Part shown: in pieces, positions 20,721 to 28,741 of the stretch | Position numbering within the stretch: the first letter of the stretch is position 1 | Layout of the letters: the number at the start of each line of letters is the position of its first letter | Program-made: the position numbers and the translations under genes | Notes under the pieces: generated by a model | What the model saw: only the letters and a program-made list of their open reading frames with translations | Databases searched by the model: none | What the model was told of the DNA's origin: nothing | Assembly (NCBI GenBank): GCA_003427395.1 | Contig: BFEA01000538.1 | Span: 990,037 to 1,018,852, forward strand | Direction: 5' to 3' | Source of the DNA: Chara braunii | Taxonomy: Eukaryota; Streptophyta; Charophyceae; Charales; Characeae | DNA: 28,816 nt

Positions 20721-20802
20721 CCTGCAGGACAAGAAACCGGAATTAGTTCGCAGTTCACGTCTCGCCATTATCTTAGCGGAGTTCGTAGCTACCAAATCCG
20801 AA

Positions 20803-21579
20803 TCAGTTCGCATTTATCTTAACGGGCACGTCGGACGGACCGGAAAGACAGCCGTCCCCCAAGGCCACAAGCGCTTTCTCGCAAACGGATGTCGGTATTG
20901 CAAGGCCTGTCACGAATTTACTCTCATCCGTCCCTTTGGGAAAAGGTCTTCTCCAAGAATAAGCCACGGTTTCGGCGCGTTGCCATTGTTCCTCGTCCGA
21001 AGTGGAAAGTTTCCACCTCTTCGTCCAAGCGCCGGAGTACCTTTCGCGAAGATCGGACGAGTGACCTGTAGGCACCCACCACTGTATACGTAAACAACCG
21101 AAATGCGGTGAGGAACGGTCGTCCACAACCTCAGACTGTGCTCTGCCAACCCAGAACGGGACACCTTGAGACAGTTCCTCATCAGGCGGCCTAACAATCA
21201 GAAAATCACCTTTGTTTATATGGCGCTGAGGGTCGAAGTCCACTTTTGGACGGCCCGCCCTCGGTCCTACATATATAAGCGAAGCATCTGGCGAAGGAGG
21301 ATCGGCTTCTTGAACTTCGTCCACAGTTTCGACTGATTGTGGCCAGAAGGCGTGAGGGTAGATCTCCGGCTCGTCCGCCCCGAGGACATCCTTTTCCTCA
21401 CCCTCTTCCGTCTCCGTCTTCTTTTGCTTTTGGATCATGTCGTATGCCTCAACGAAGATCGCTTTCCAGTAAAACAAAGCATCCTCCCGCTTGTCGAACT
21501 CCTCCTTCCTATATGTCTGCCACATGTGTCTATGCTGTTCCAGGACGTCCAGAAATTTTTGGACACTGTCACGAGCCAT
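20803..21579 (-). CDS. Gene D: hypothetical protein with a BAH/Tudor-like segment, 258 aa
   Basis: ATG at 21579 gives 258 residues to the stop at 20803. The frame stays open upstream to 21705 without an ATG, and the extra residues look protein-like (YIRGPVVDGQYAGP, then IPRVVKDHFRM), so a 5' exon is likely. The N-terminal third is helical and charged (VQKFLDVLEQHRHMWQTYRK), followed by an acidic linker (TETEEGEEKD). Residues ~122-215 read GDFLIVRPPDEE, PFWVGRA, LRIQWWVP and WTKRWKL, then VAYSWR. That pattern resembles small beta-barrel BAH/Tudor-type modules, but this is inference from pattern only. It overlaps head to head with the open 5' part of E. Its role is unknown; chromatin or transposon binding is conceivable. 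Confidence 0.6.
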   Translation of the reverse strand: MARDSVQKFLDVLEQHRHMWQTYRKEEFDKREDALFYWKAIFVEAYDMIQKQKKTETEEGEEKDVLGADEPEIYPHAFWPQSVETVDEVQEADPPSPDASLIYVGPRAGRPKVDFDPQRHINKGDFLIVRPPDEELSQGVPFWVGRAQSEVVDDRSSPHFGCLRIQWWVPTGHSSDLRERYSGAWTKRWKLSTSDEEQWQRAETVAYSWRRPFPKGTDESKFVTGLAIPTSVCEKALVALGDGCLSGPSDVPVKINAN

Positions 21580-21701
21580 CCGAAAATGGTCTTTAACGAC
21601 ACGAGGAATAACACAGGGTTGTGGAGGGGAGGTAGGGCCTGCATACTGGCCATCGACAACGGGACCTCGAATATAGTCGACGGAGAAACCTAATATTCGC
21701 T

Positions 21702-23090
21702 GTGCTCAATGGGTACCACGGTCCACCCAGGGAGTCTATCTCACACTTCCTGAGAAGGTTGAAGCACGTTTACTTCACGCTGGCCGAACCGCTCACCCTT
21801 GAACACTACAAGTCACAGTTTGACGAGGAGGACCCTTTCGACGCTGAAGACATGGAGAAGCTGAGCGACTCCGAAACCTTCGATTTCGAGTCCATGCCAC
21901 TTCCTCGGGTGGTTGGACAGGTTGGTGATGAAGAGGAAGGTGGCCCTCGGAGATATAGCACGTCCCTTGCCGGTTTGAAGCGTGTGTNTCGGGGCGAACN
22001 AGTCGANGACCAATCGTCTGATGACGGGGAGGAAGAGAGAGACTATGATCACGAACCTTGTGACAGGCTCCCTGTGGACCATGACATCTGGCAGAATGAC
22101 AGACTCTACTTCTTCGGCAAGCATCACCGGTTCACGTTGGAGGATGTCTGGGGACACAACGTTGTCTGGCACCCGAGGATATTCCAACCTGCTGTGAGGA
22201 ATGGAATATGGGTCATGGCGATAAAGGAGGCCGATGGCAAGTGGAGTGGACTCAAGAGACTGGGAGCGGCTGCATTTAAGAGAAAGGCAAGAACTGCTCT
22301 GGTGGAGCATTTGAGTCTCATGAACCCGGAGAGGAATGATCTGGACGTTGATGCGTATGCAGAACAAAAGCTACATGAGTTGTACGCCAACAACATGTTG
22401 GAGTTTCGAGCGTTTTTCTACGCACTCGAAACGGCACCGTCTCGTGGCATTGACTGGCGCATGCCGCAACCTCCGCCGACCGGTCAGCATCCGGGAGAGG
22501 GTGGTGGAGGAGACGAAGGAGACGGCAGAGGTGGCGGAGGATACGGCTCACAGTTTGCCGGAAAGGGGACGGGCGAGACATCGTCGGTAGAGAAGGCGTC
22601 CGTCGGAAAGGGGTCGGGCGGAAAGGGGTCGGGCGGGAAGGGGTCGGGCGGAAAGGGGTTGGGCGGAAAGCGTAAGACGTCCGGGACTCTCCAGTATATG
22701 GAAACTGACCCCCACTGCGTAGGGAGTCGAGATTCCGACATGCGAGACGAGGCTACCCTGATGTCTGATCAAGTGCGAGTAGATTTGCACTTGTATGCGA
22801 GGAGTTTGTTTTCCGTTGCCCAGGAGAGTCCATCCCGCCGATCGCAGCAGAGGTCTCCTGTGCTCAACACCTTGCTCCTGAAAGAGGGCGCGTCTTCGTT
22901 TTGCCTGGAGGGCGGGATGCCTGCATTGCGAAAGAGTGAAGGTGCGACCTCCGGTTCCCTCGGCTCAGGCGACCGCCACAAACTCCGAATACATTCGGAT
23001 TTGCTGACGTCGCCGTCCGCCATAAGTGCTCCTCACGCAACAGTTCCGCGGGGCCAAGAAAATGTGACGTCCTGGCCCCCGCATCTTTAG
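21702..23090 (+). CDS. Gene E: acidic and Gly-rich hypothetical protein, up to 462 codons
   Basis: The frame is open from about 21597. The codon at 21702 is GTG and the first ATG is 21852, so the true 5' end probably comes from another exon. In order: an RRLKHVYFTLAEP segment, an acidic stretch (FDEEDPFDAEDMEK), three unresolved bases (21988, 22000, 22007), another acidic run, then a compact module at ~128-245 with IWQNDRLYFFGKHHRF, EDVWGHNVVWHPRIFQPAV, GIWVMAIKEADGKW and AFKRKARTALVEHL. After it come PQPPPTG, Gly-rich sequence and five GKGSGG-type repeats. The last ~130 residues are low-confidence and contain a dispersed palindrome at 22771-22792. A lone TAG (23088-23090) separates it from F in the same frame. 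No known domain; plausibly a transposon-encoded DNA-binding or structural protein. Confidence 0.6.
   Translation: MLNGYHGPPRESISHFLRRLKHVYFTLAEPLTLEHYKSQFDEEDPFDAEDMEKLSDSETFDFESMPLPRVVGQVGDEEEGGPRRYSTSLAGLKRVXRGEXVXDQSSDDGEEERDYDHEPCDRLPVDHDIWQNDRLYFFGKHHRFTLEDVWGHNVVWHPRIFQPAVRNGIWVMAIKEADGKWSGLKRLGAAAFKRKARTALVEHLSLMNPERNDLDVDAYAEQKLHELYANNMLEFRAFFYALETAPSRGIDWRMPQPPPTGQHPGEGGGGDEGDGRGGGGYGSQFAGKGTGETSSVEKASVGKGSGGKGSGGKGSGGKGLGGKRKTSGTLQYMETDPHCVGSRDSDMRDEATLMSDQVRVDLHLYARSLFSVAQESPSRRSQQRSPVLNTLLLKEGASSFCLEGGMPALRKSEGATSGSLGSGDRHKLRIHSDLLTSPSAISAPHATVPRGQENVTSWPPHL
22597..22672 (+). repeat. 15 bp coding minisatellite
   Basis: Five units close to GGTCGGGCGGAAAGG, encoding GKGSG-type pentapeptide repeats inside E. 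Copy number is likely to vary between alleles. Confidence 0.9.
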
Positions 23091-24113
23091 TTGGACACAG
23101 GGTTACCCTGCTTGCCTCCTTTCTCATGTGTTGAGACTGGAGACTGGCGGTGTCGCGACGTGTTGGAGGGGCCCGCTCAAGGAATGTTGGAGACCGGGGG
23201 TAGCGAGAACGAACGTCACACTCCTGGGGAAGACGAGCGCTCTCCGGGAACGCGTGCTGTACATCGGGAAGAGAAGACTCAACGCTGGCAGTCTCGCAAA
23301 GTGTTAAAGACCGGGGGTAGCGAGTGTGAACGTCATGCTTCGGAGGGTGCATCCGTAGACACTGACAGCGAGAGTGCAGGAGCTCTGGGGGAAACGCATG
23401 CTGTACAGCGGGGAGAGGAGACTCGACACGGGCCGGCTTGTGAAGACGTGAAGTGGCTCCACGCACGAGCGTTGGTGATCGGGACGTCTGAAGAGGTTCT
23501 GCACAGTCGCTCAGCTGTGGCCATGACGCGAGAGGGTGTTGTTAAGGGAGGTCAGTGGACGTCCGTGCAAGCTCCCGTTCTTGGCGACGATGAAGACGGA
23601 GAAGAACCTGCGGTGAAAGCTCGGGTTCATGGCGATGAGAAAGGCGGAGAACTTGTGGTGGAAGGCGGCGAGGTGACTGTCGACATCCGGACGGATCCAC
23701 AGCGGAAAGATGGTGATTCTTCGCCCATCCGTTCCGGTGAAGAACAGGGTAGTCGAGCGTCTGTCCTGAGCACTGCTCGGGGAATGGTGCTTCATGAAGC
23801 CATACAGTTGGGTAACGACTCGGCAGCCACCGAGATGGTTAGCGACTCAGGCGCGGCCGAGATGCAGAACGTTGAGGTGGCCGTCAGCATCAAGATGGAT
23901 CTAGAGCGGAAAGATCATGATTCTCCATCCACCCGTTGCGGTGCCGAGCAGGGTGATCGAGCATCTGTCCTCAACACCGGTTGGGAAATGGTGCTTCATG
24001 AAGTCATCGACTTGCCAAGCGACTCAGCTGCCACCGAGCTGGTTAGCGACACATCCGTGGCCGAGGTCCAGAACCTCGAATCGTCCGTGGACGTGGACAC
24101 TGTGGCGCGATAG
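23091..24113 (+). CDS. ORF F: repeat-rich acidic continuation of E, 340 codons
   Basis: Same frame as E immediately after its TAG. It opens with TTG and has no ATG until about 23184, so it is either the C-terminal part of E behind a nonsense codon or a separate exon. Two ~30-residue units share VL(E/K)TGGSE-x-ERH near the start. Two ~68-residue units follow: one begins EVTVDIRTD-x-QRKD, the other EVAVSIKMD-x-ERKD, and both contain EEQG or AEQG, RASVL, MVLHE, DSAATE and VSD. Strongly charged (Glu, Asp, Arg, Lys), poor in aromatics, probably disordered. Repeat conservation at the protein level suggests real coding. No enzymatic motif. Confidence 0.45.
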   Translation: MDTGLPCLPPFSCVETGDWRCRDVLEGPAQGMLETGGSENERHTPGEDERSPGTRAVHREEKTQRWQSRKVLKTGGSECERHASEGASVDTDSESAGALGETHAVQRGEETRHGPACEDVKWLHARALVIGTSEEVLHSRSAVAMTREGVVKGGQWTSVQAPVLGDDEDGEEPAVKARVHGDEKGGELVVEGGEVTVDIRTDPQRKDGDSSPIRSGEEQGSRASVLSTARGMVLHEAIQLGNDSAATEMVSDSGAAEMQNVEVAVSIKMDLERKDHDSPSTRCGAEQGDRASVLNTGWEMVLHEVIDLPSDSAATELVSDTSVAEVQNLESSVDVDTVAR

Positions 24114-24304
24114 GAGGGCGAGTTCCCTCAAAGGGCTCCCGAGCACGGTAAGCTTTGTGAATAGGACCACTCACATATCTGTCAATAGCCAGCTCTATGT
24201 TCGTCCAAATTGATGTCATGGGCTAATATACCTATTACCACTGGTTAAAAAAAAGCTTGTGGCCTGTGGGTTGTTTTCTATTATCTACACGTGTGAGGTT
24301 GTTA
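24114..24304. other. Short spacer between F and G
   Basis: No feature seen. An A run at 24247-24254. Could hold an intron. Confidence 0.4.
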
Positions 24305-24655
24305 ATGTCCTTGCCCATAAAGCCTTTAAAAGCCGTGCGCGAGAAACGTCTTTCAGGGAGGTCATTGGCTGCTTTACCGAAGAAGTCGTCAAGTGTAGGG
24401 TTGTTTAAAAGAGTCCAGATGCCTCGCCTTTCCCAGAGAGCTGTCAGGGTTCTGAAGGCTTGTGGAATAGATAAGGAGGAAGGTCTGCGGAAACATTTGG
24501 CTGCGTTTATTGAGAGCGTTACTGCTTTATCTGATGGGTCTGATGACGATGGCGAACGGGGTGTTTTGAAAGACCCGTGTCCTAAGTACATCACGAAGGA
24601 CACATTCAACAGTCGGGGATACAACTTTTCTGGGAAAAGGGCAGACATTTCTTAG
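24305..24655 (+). CDS. ORF G: basic N-terminal partner of the protease, 116 aa
   Basis: First ATG at 24305 (the frame opens at 24257 with TTG), TAG at 24653. Lys/Arg-rich N-terminal half (KAVREKRLSGRS, LPKKSS), a helix-like RAVRVLKACGIDKEEGLRKH region, then an acidic run (DGSDDDGER) and CPKYITKDTF. It is in the same frame as the protease ORF that follows. A 102-base stretch from GT at 24612 to the GTGCAG ending at 24713 carries the stop, is a multiple of three, and ends in a good acceptor, so it may be an intron joining G to the protease. The GTCGGG donor is poor, so this is only a possibility. A basic N-terminal region before a Ulp1 catalytic domain is typical of SUMO proteases. Confidence 0.45.
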   Translation: MSLPIKPLKAVREKRLSGRSLAALPKKSSSVGLFKRVQMPRLSQRAVRVLKACGIDKEEGLRKHLAAFIESVTALSDGSDDDGERGVLKDPCPKYITKDTFNSRGYNFSGKRADIS

Positions 24656-24691
24656 CCATTCTGCCCCGGGGTTTGTGCTCACTCCTCACAC

Positions 24692-25454
24692 TTGTTCGTG
24701 GGTGTTTGTGCAGTTGGGGCTACATCATGTTTTCGCGTTCCCTTGCCTACTGAGAAGCTTAGCGCTACGGACTTCAGAATGTTGCAGGATGTCTACGGAG
24801 ATTTCAGCAACGGCCAGGAGGTGGTTTGCTCGGTTCGCAGAGGTCCCTGTTCGATTCCGTTGACCATAAAAAGTCTTCAAACTTTTGTCCAGGGGGGATG
24901 GCTTTCCGACGAGATGGTGGAGTCGTACTTGGCCTTGCTTGCCAACGCTGCGTTCCCTGGGGGTCCCTCTCTTTACATTTTCTGTCCTTTTTTCTATACC
25001 AAGCTTGTCGGTGGTGGCCATCGACATGAAAGGGTTACGAAATGGACAAAAGATGTGGATATTTTCTCGTACGGCATGGTCTTGATTCCTGTCCATAAAA
25101 ATCGAGTGCATTGGACCCCTATTATGTGTCCGAGAACAAGGGCTGGAGTACTACGACTCCCTCCTCCAAGACGATGGCGGTTTTTCTTCCGATGTGCTTG
25201 CGAACTTCACGCAATACCTCCATGACGAAGCGGTTTGTCGATATGGTGAACAAGCCAAACTGGATCTCCCGACGCCTGAGGTGGTTGCTCATGGTGTCCC
25301 TCAACAGTCGGACGGGTCGAGCTGCGGTGTTTTCATGCTCGCCTTCGCTTCTTTTCTTGCACGCGGCTATCCGCCACCATTTCCGATAGCCCAAAGCGAC
25401 ATTGCAAACATCAGGCTGATGATTGCGGTGGACATACTCCAAGGCTCTGAATAA
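24692..25454 (+). CDS. Ulp1/SENP-like cysteine protease (peptidase C48), with a one-base frameshift
   Basis: Ulp1-family enzymes cleave SUMO precursors or SUMO conjugates. The domain order is visible: an IPLTIKSLQTFVQGGWLSDEMVESYL block (the substrate-loop WL-D motif), YIFCPFFYTKL, VTKWTKDVDIFSYGMVLIPVH, then the catalytic His-Trp (His codon 25109), Asp in EYYDSLL (25155), the oxyanion Gln in VPQQSDGSSCG (25302 or 25305) and catalytic Cys (25323) before GVFMLAFASFLARG. All triad residues are present, but the first part is in frame 2 and the rest in frame 0. One surplus T around 25127 separates them, so the long frame ends at 25225 in unrelated sequence. The frame opens with TTG; a likely exon start is just after the AG at 24713. 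The cause may be pseudogenisation or a read error. Stop at 25452; a palindrome follows 52 bases later. Confidence 0.88.
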
Positions 25455-26270
25455 TACTCCTGTTGTTAAAATACGCATAGTTTTTTTTCGAAAGGCCATA
25501 AGCAGAAGTGCGAATCTATTCCCACTTGATCTAGCAGTCAGCTGGTTCGAGCTGTGCTGTTGTTTTCATGAGGTGCCGGATTGCAGTGGACGTTTTGGTC
25601 AAGTACAGGTTTAGGTGTCGATGTGAATATCCCAGCCTCGTGCTGTATCAATTTTTTAAGAGTTCTTCATTTCGTGGACCCTGTATATTTACTCGTAGGA
25701 CTTTCGGCAGCGCCGTGCTTCCTTTGTTTGTTTTCGGGTTGTTCTCATTGCTTGCCATGCAACATCTGCTAGAGGGTAGCAGCGGACGCTTACGTGAAGT
25801 AGAAGCTCAGATTGTGATGTAAATATCCCAGCCACCTGGTGCAGTTCCTTTTAAGTAGACACTTACATATCGGATGTGAATATCCCAACTTTGTGCTCCT
25901 TTTGTTTATTTTCGGGTTGTTCTCCTTATGTCCTCTTAGACCGCAGCAGCACCGTGCTGCGTTTGTTCGTTTCGAGGTTGTGCTCCTCTTTTACTCATGT
26001 GAAAGATGTTAAAGATTTATTCTTGGTGGCCGAATTGTTTCATGCTTATCTCTTTCGTTCGCGAGACTTTGTGGTGTGAAAGTCCCTCTCCCCCGCCCCA
26101 CCCCGACCAACCAGCTTCAATATGTTTTTACTCGCCCTTGTTCTGCGTGTGCCGCCCCGTTTTACGGTTCACCCCCTCTGCTTGTCTCGATTGAATGCTG
26201 TTTGTTGGTTCCTTATGACAGTTGCGAACTTGTTCTCCATTCGGAAACCAATGGTCACCAGAATGTATGT
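25455..26270. other. T-rich 3' region of the protease, no gene seen
   Basis: Palindrome at 25506-25527 (AAGTGCGAAT and ATTCCCACTT). GTGAATATCCCA-type phrases recur near 25623, 25820 and 25875, and TTCGGGTTGTTCTC near 25733 and 25911, so small degenerate repeats of ~200-250 bp are present. Several short frames, no domain. Confidence 0.55.
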
Positions 26271-27175
26271 GTGCTTGAAGTTGTTTTACGGATTCAGCGG
26301 TGCACTGAATGATCACCAATTTTGGTATCCTCGGAATACATCTCGTGCTCTCCACGGAATGCTGGCTGTTGTTTCCGTATGAGAAATGCAAACATATTCG
26401 CACTTCGGATGCCGTACATTTGTGATTGAACTGTTGGTTTCATATGAGAAATGAGAACATATTCGCACTTTGGCTCCATGTACTTTGTGATATTTGGAAA
26501 ACCTCCGTGCACTTTGCAATGTGGGATTGTATGATATTTTGCGTTCAATGACTTTTTGAAACGTCTCTGTGTGCTTTGCAATTTGCCCTCGAATGAATTT
26601 TCTTCATTGAATGGTTTCTGGTACCTGTTCGTGTGCTGTGAGATTTCACCTTTGGAAAAACATTAGGCAACTTGAGATGTTTTCACCACGATGTTTGCGA
26701 TGTCTCTGTGTGCTTTGCAATTTGACTTGTGCTTGAAGTTGTTTAACGGATTCAGCGGTGCACTAAATGATTGCCAATTTTGTTAACCCCGGAATACATC
26801 TCGTGCTCTCCACTGGATGCTGACTGTTGTTTTCGTATGAGAAATGCGAACATATTCGCACTTTGGATGCCGTACATTTGTGATTGAACTGTTGGTTCCA
26901 TATGAGAAATGATAACATATTCGCACTTTGGTTCCATGTACTTTGTGAGTTTTGGAAAGCCTCTGTGCACTTTGTAATGTGAGATTGTATGATATTTTGC
27001 GTTCAATTTGGAAAGCCTCTGTGCTTTGCAATTTGCCCTTGAATGAATTTTCTGCATAGAATGGTTTCTGGAAACTGATCGTCTGCTCTGAGACTTCACC
27101 TTTGGAAAAACAGTGCGCAACTTGAGATGTTTTCACCGCGATGTTTGCGATGTCTCTGTGTGCTTTGCGATTTGA
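26271..27175. repeat. Inner right-arm tandem repeat, ~458 bp x2
   Basis: Copy 1 26271-26728 and copy 2 26729-27175, both starting GTGCTTGAAGTTGTTT and sharing GAATACATCTCGTGCTCTCCAC, two AAATG...TTCGCACTT palindromic sites each (26384, 26449; 26842, 26907), GGTTTCTGG and CACCTTTGGAAAAACA. Segments such as TTTGGAAAGCCTCTGTG are the inverse of inner left-arm sequence. Minus-strand frames in both copies are similar but repeat-derived. Confidence 0.9.
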
Positions 27176-27433
27176 CTTGAGATGTTTTTATCTCGATGTT
27201 TGCAATGACAAGAGATACTTATATGAATGGATATGAGTCTTCTACACAGAAAGATTTGATGGCGTTTTCAACATGTGATATACAAATGACAAGCCAATGT
27301 CCATATTAAATTGTCGCGCTGATGGACTGCGCAACTGCTTCTCCATCAAAGTGCGAGTTCAATCGCACTTCTGGTGTGAGCCCTGAGCAATTCCCTCGCA
27401 CTTTGCTTCACGTCGAGGAGGGGATCGAACACA
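27176..27433. repeat. Right-arm core and palindrome module
   Basis: Inverse of the left core: GATATGAGTCTTC, ACAGAAAGATTTGATGG, ACAAATGACAAGCC, then CGCGCTGATGG and a palindrome at 27349-27370 (arms AAGTGCGA and TCGCACTT, spacer GTTCAA). Only one palindrome module is kept here, against two on the left. Confidence 0.8.
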
Positions 27434-27500
27434 CCGCCGGTAAGCACCTGCACATCACGAAACAAGAGCACGTCCCAATTGGAACATCGTCGGAGCCTCA

Positions 27501-28602
27501 CCTCATCGACTCTCAAGATGACTACAGCCAACAGCGGTAGGATGGCAGGCCCGCCTATCCGATGTGGATCTCATGGTGGAGTGCGAAACTCTGCTCTCAA
27601 AGATCCACACCGGGTAGAAGGTCCTGCAAGCAGTCGCTGCTTGCTTGTAAGGCATCTTATGATGTGTCGATATAACCGACATCCAGAACTGCTTGGTGAG
27701 CATCTAGTGCTACGCCAATAAGTTTCAAACACGGCAGCAAAGTCCCCTAAGAGTGTTCTTTGTCGGGTCCTCACCACATGGACTCTCAAGATGACTACAG
27801 CCAACAGCGATAGGATGGCAGGTCCGCCTACCCGATGTGGATCTCACGGTGGAGTGCGAAACTCTGCTCTCAAAGATCCACACCGGGTAGAAGGTCCTGC
27901 AAGCAGCCGGTGCTTGCTTGTAAGGCATCTTATGATGTATCGATATGACGGACATCCAGAACTGCTTATTGAGCATCTAGTGCTACACCAATATGTTTCA
28001 AACACGGCACCAAAGTCCCCTGACAGTGTTCTTTGCCGGGTCCTCACCTCGTCGACTCCCTCAAGATGACTACAGCTGACAACGGTAGGATGACAGGTCC
28101 ACCTATCCGATGTGGATCTCACAGTGGAGTGCGAAACTCTGCTCTCAAAGATCCACACCGTGTAAAAGGCCCTGCAAGCAGCCGCTGCTTGCTTGTTAGG
28201 CATCTTATGATTTGTCGATATAACCGACATCCAGAACTGCTTGGTGAGCATCTAGTGCTACGCCAATAAGTTCCAAAAACACGGCAGCAAAGTCCACTAA
28301 GAGTTTTCTTTGCCGGGTTCTCACCTCATCGACTCCCTCAAGATGACTACAGCTAACAGCAGTAGGATGACAGGTCCACCTATCCGACGTGGATCTCACG
28401 GTGGAGTGCGAAACTCTGCCCTCAAAGACCCATACCGGGTAGAAGGTCCTGCAAGCAGCCGCTGCTTGCTTGTAAGGCATCTTATGATGTGTCGATATAA
28501 CCGACATCCAGAACTGCTTGGTGAGCATCTAGTGCTACGCCAATATGTTCTGAACACGACCGCAAGGTCCCCTAAGAATGCTTTTGGCACTCGAGTCCTT
28601 TG
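27501..28602. repeat. Right-arm subterminal repeats, four ~275 bp copies
   Basis: CAAGATGACTACAG recurs at 27514, 27787, 28062 and 28339 (spacing 273, 275, 277). Each copy contains AGAAGGTCCTGCAAGCAG or a close variant, CATCCAGAACTGCTT and GAGCATCTAGTGCTAC. They are the inverse of 15520-16085. Both strands are open over much of each copy, giving series of similar 60-135 codon frames; no domain is seen, and I treat them as non-coding. Confidence 0.93.
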
Positions 28603-28741
28603 ACCGCCGACTGTTTGGCACTTCGTGAAGGTTGATACTTCTTGAAGTTGGTCTACGAGTTCTTAAAGGTGGTCAGTCACCAAACAGGTCACGACCTGAC
28701 ATCGACCTTGATAACTGCGAATTGACTCGCAGTTCAACTAG

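Noticed and set aside
25540-25560. Pol III B-box-like GGTTCGAGC
   Set aside because: No A box at suitable distance and no poly-A or SINE-like structure.
27322-28603. Series of similar 60-135 codon frames in the right arm
   Set aside because: They follow the 275 bp repeat on both strands, vary in length with single changes, and have no recognisable motif.
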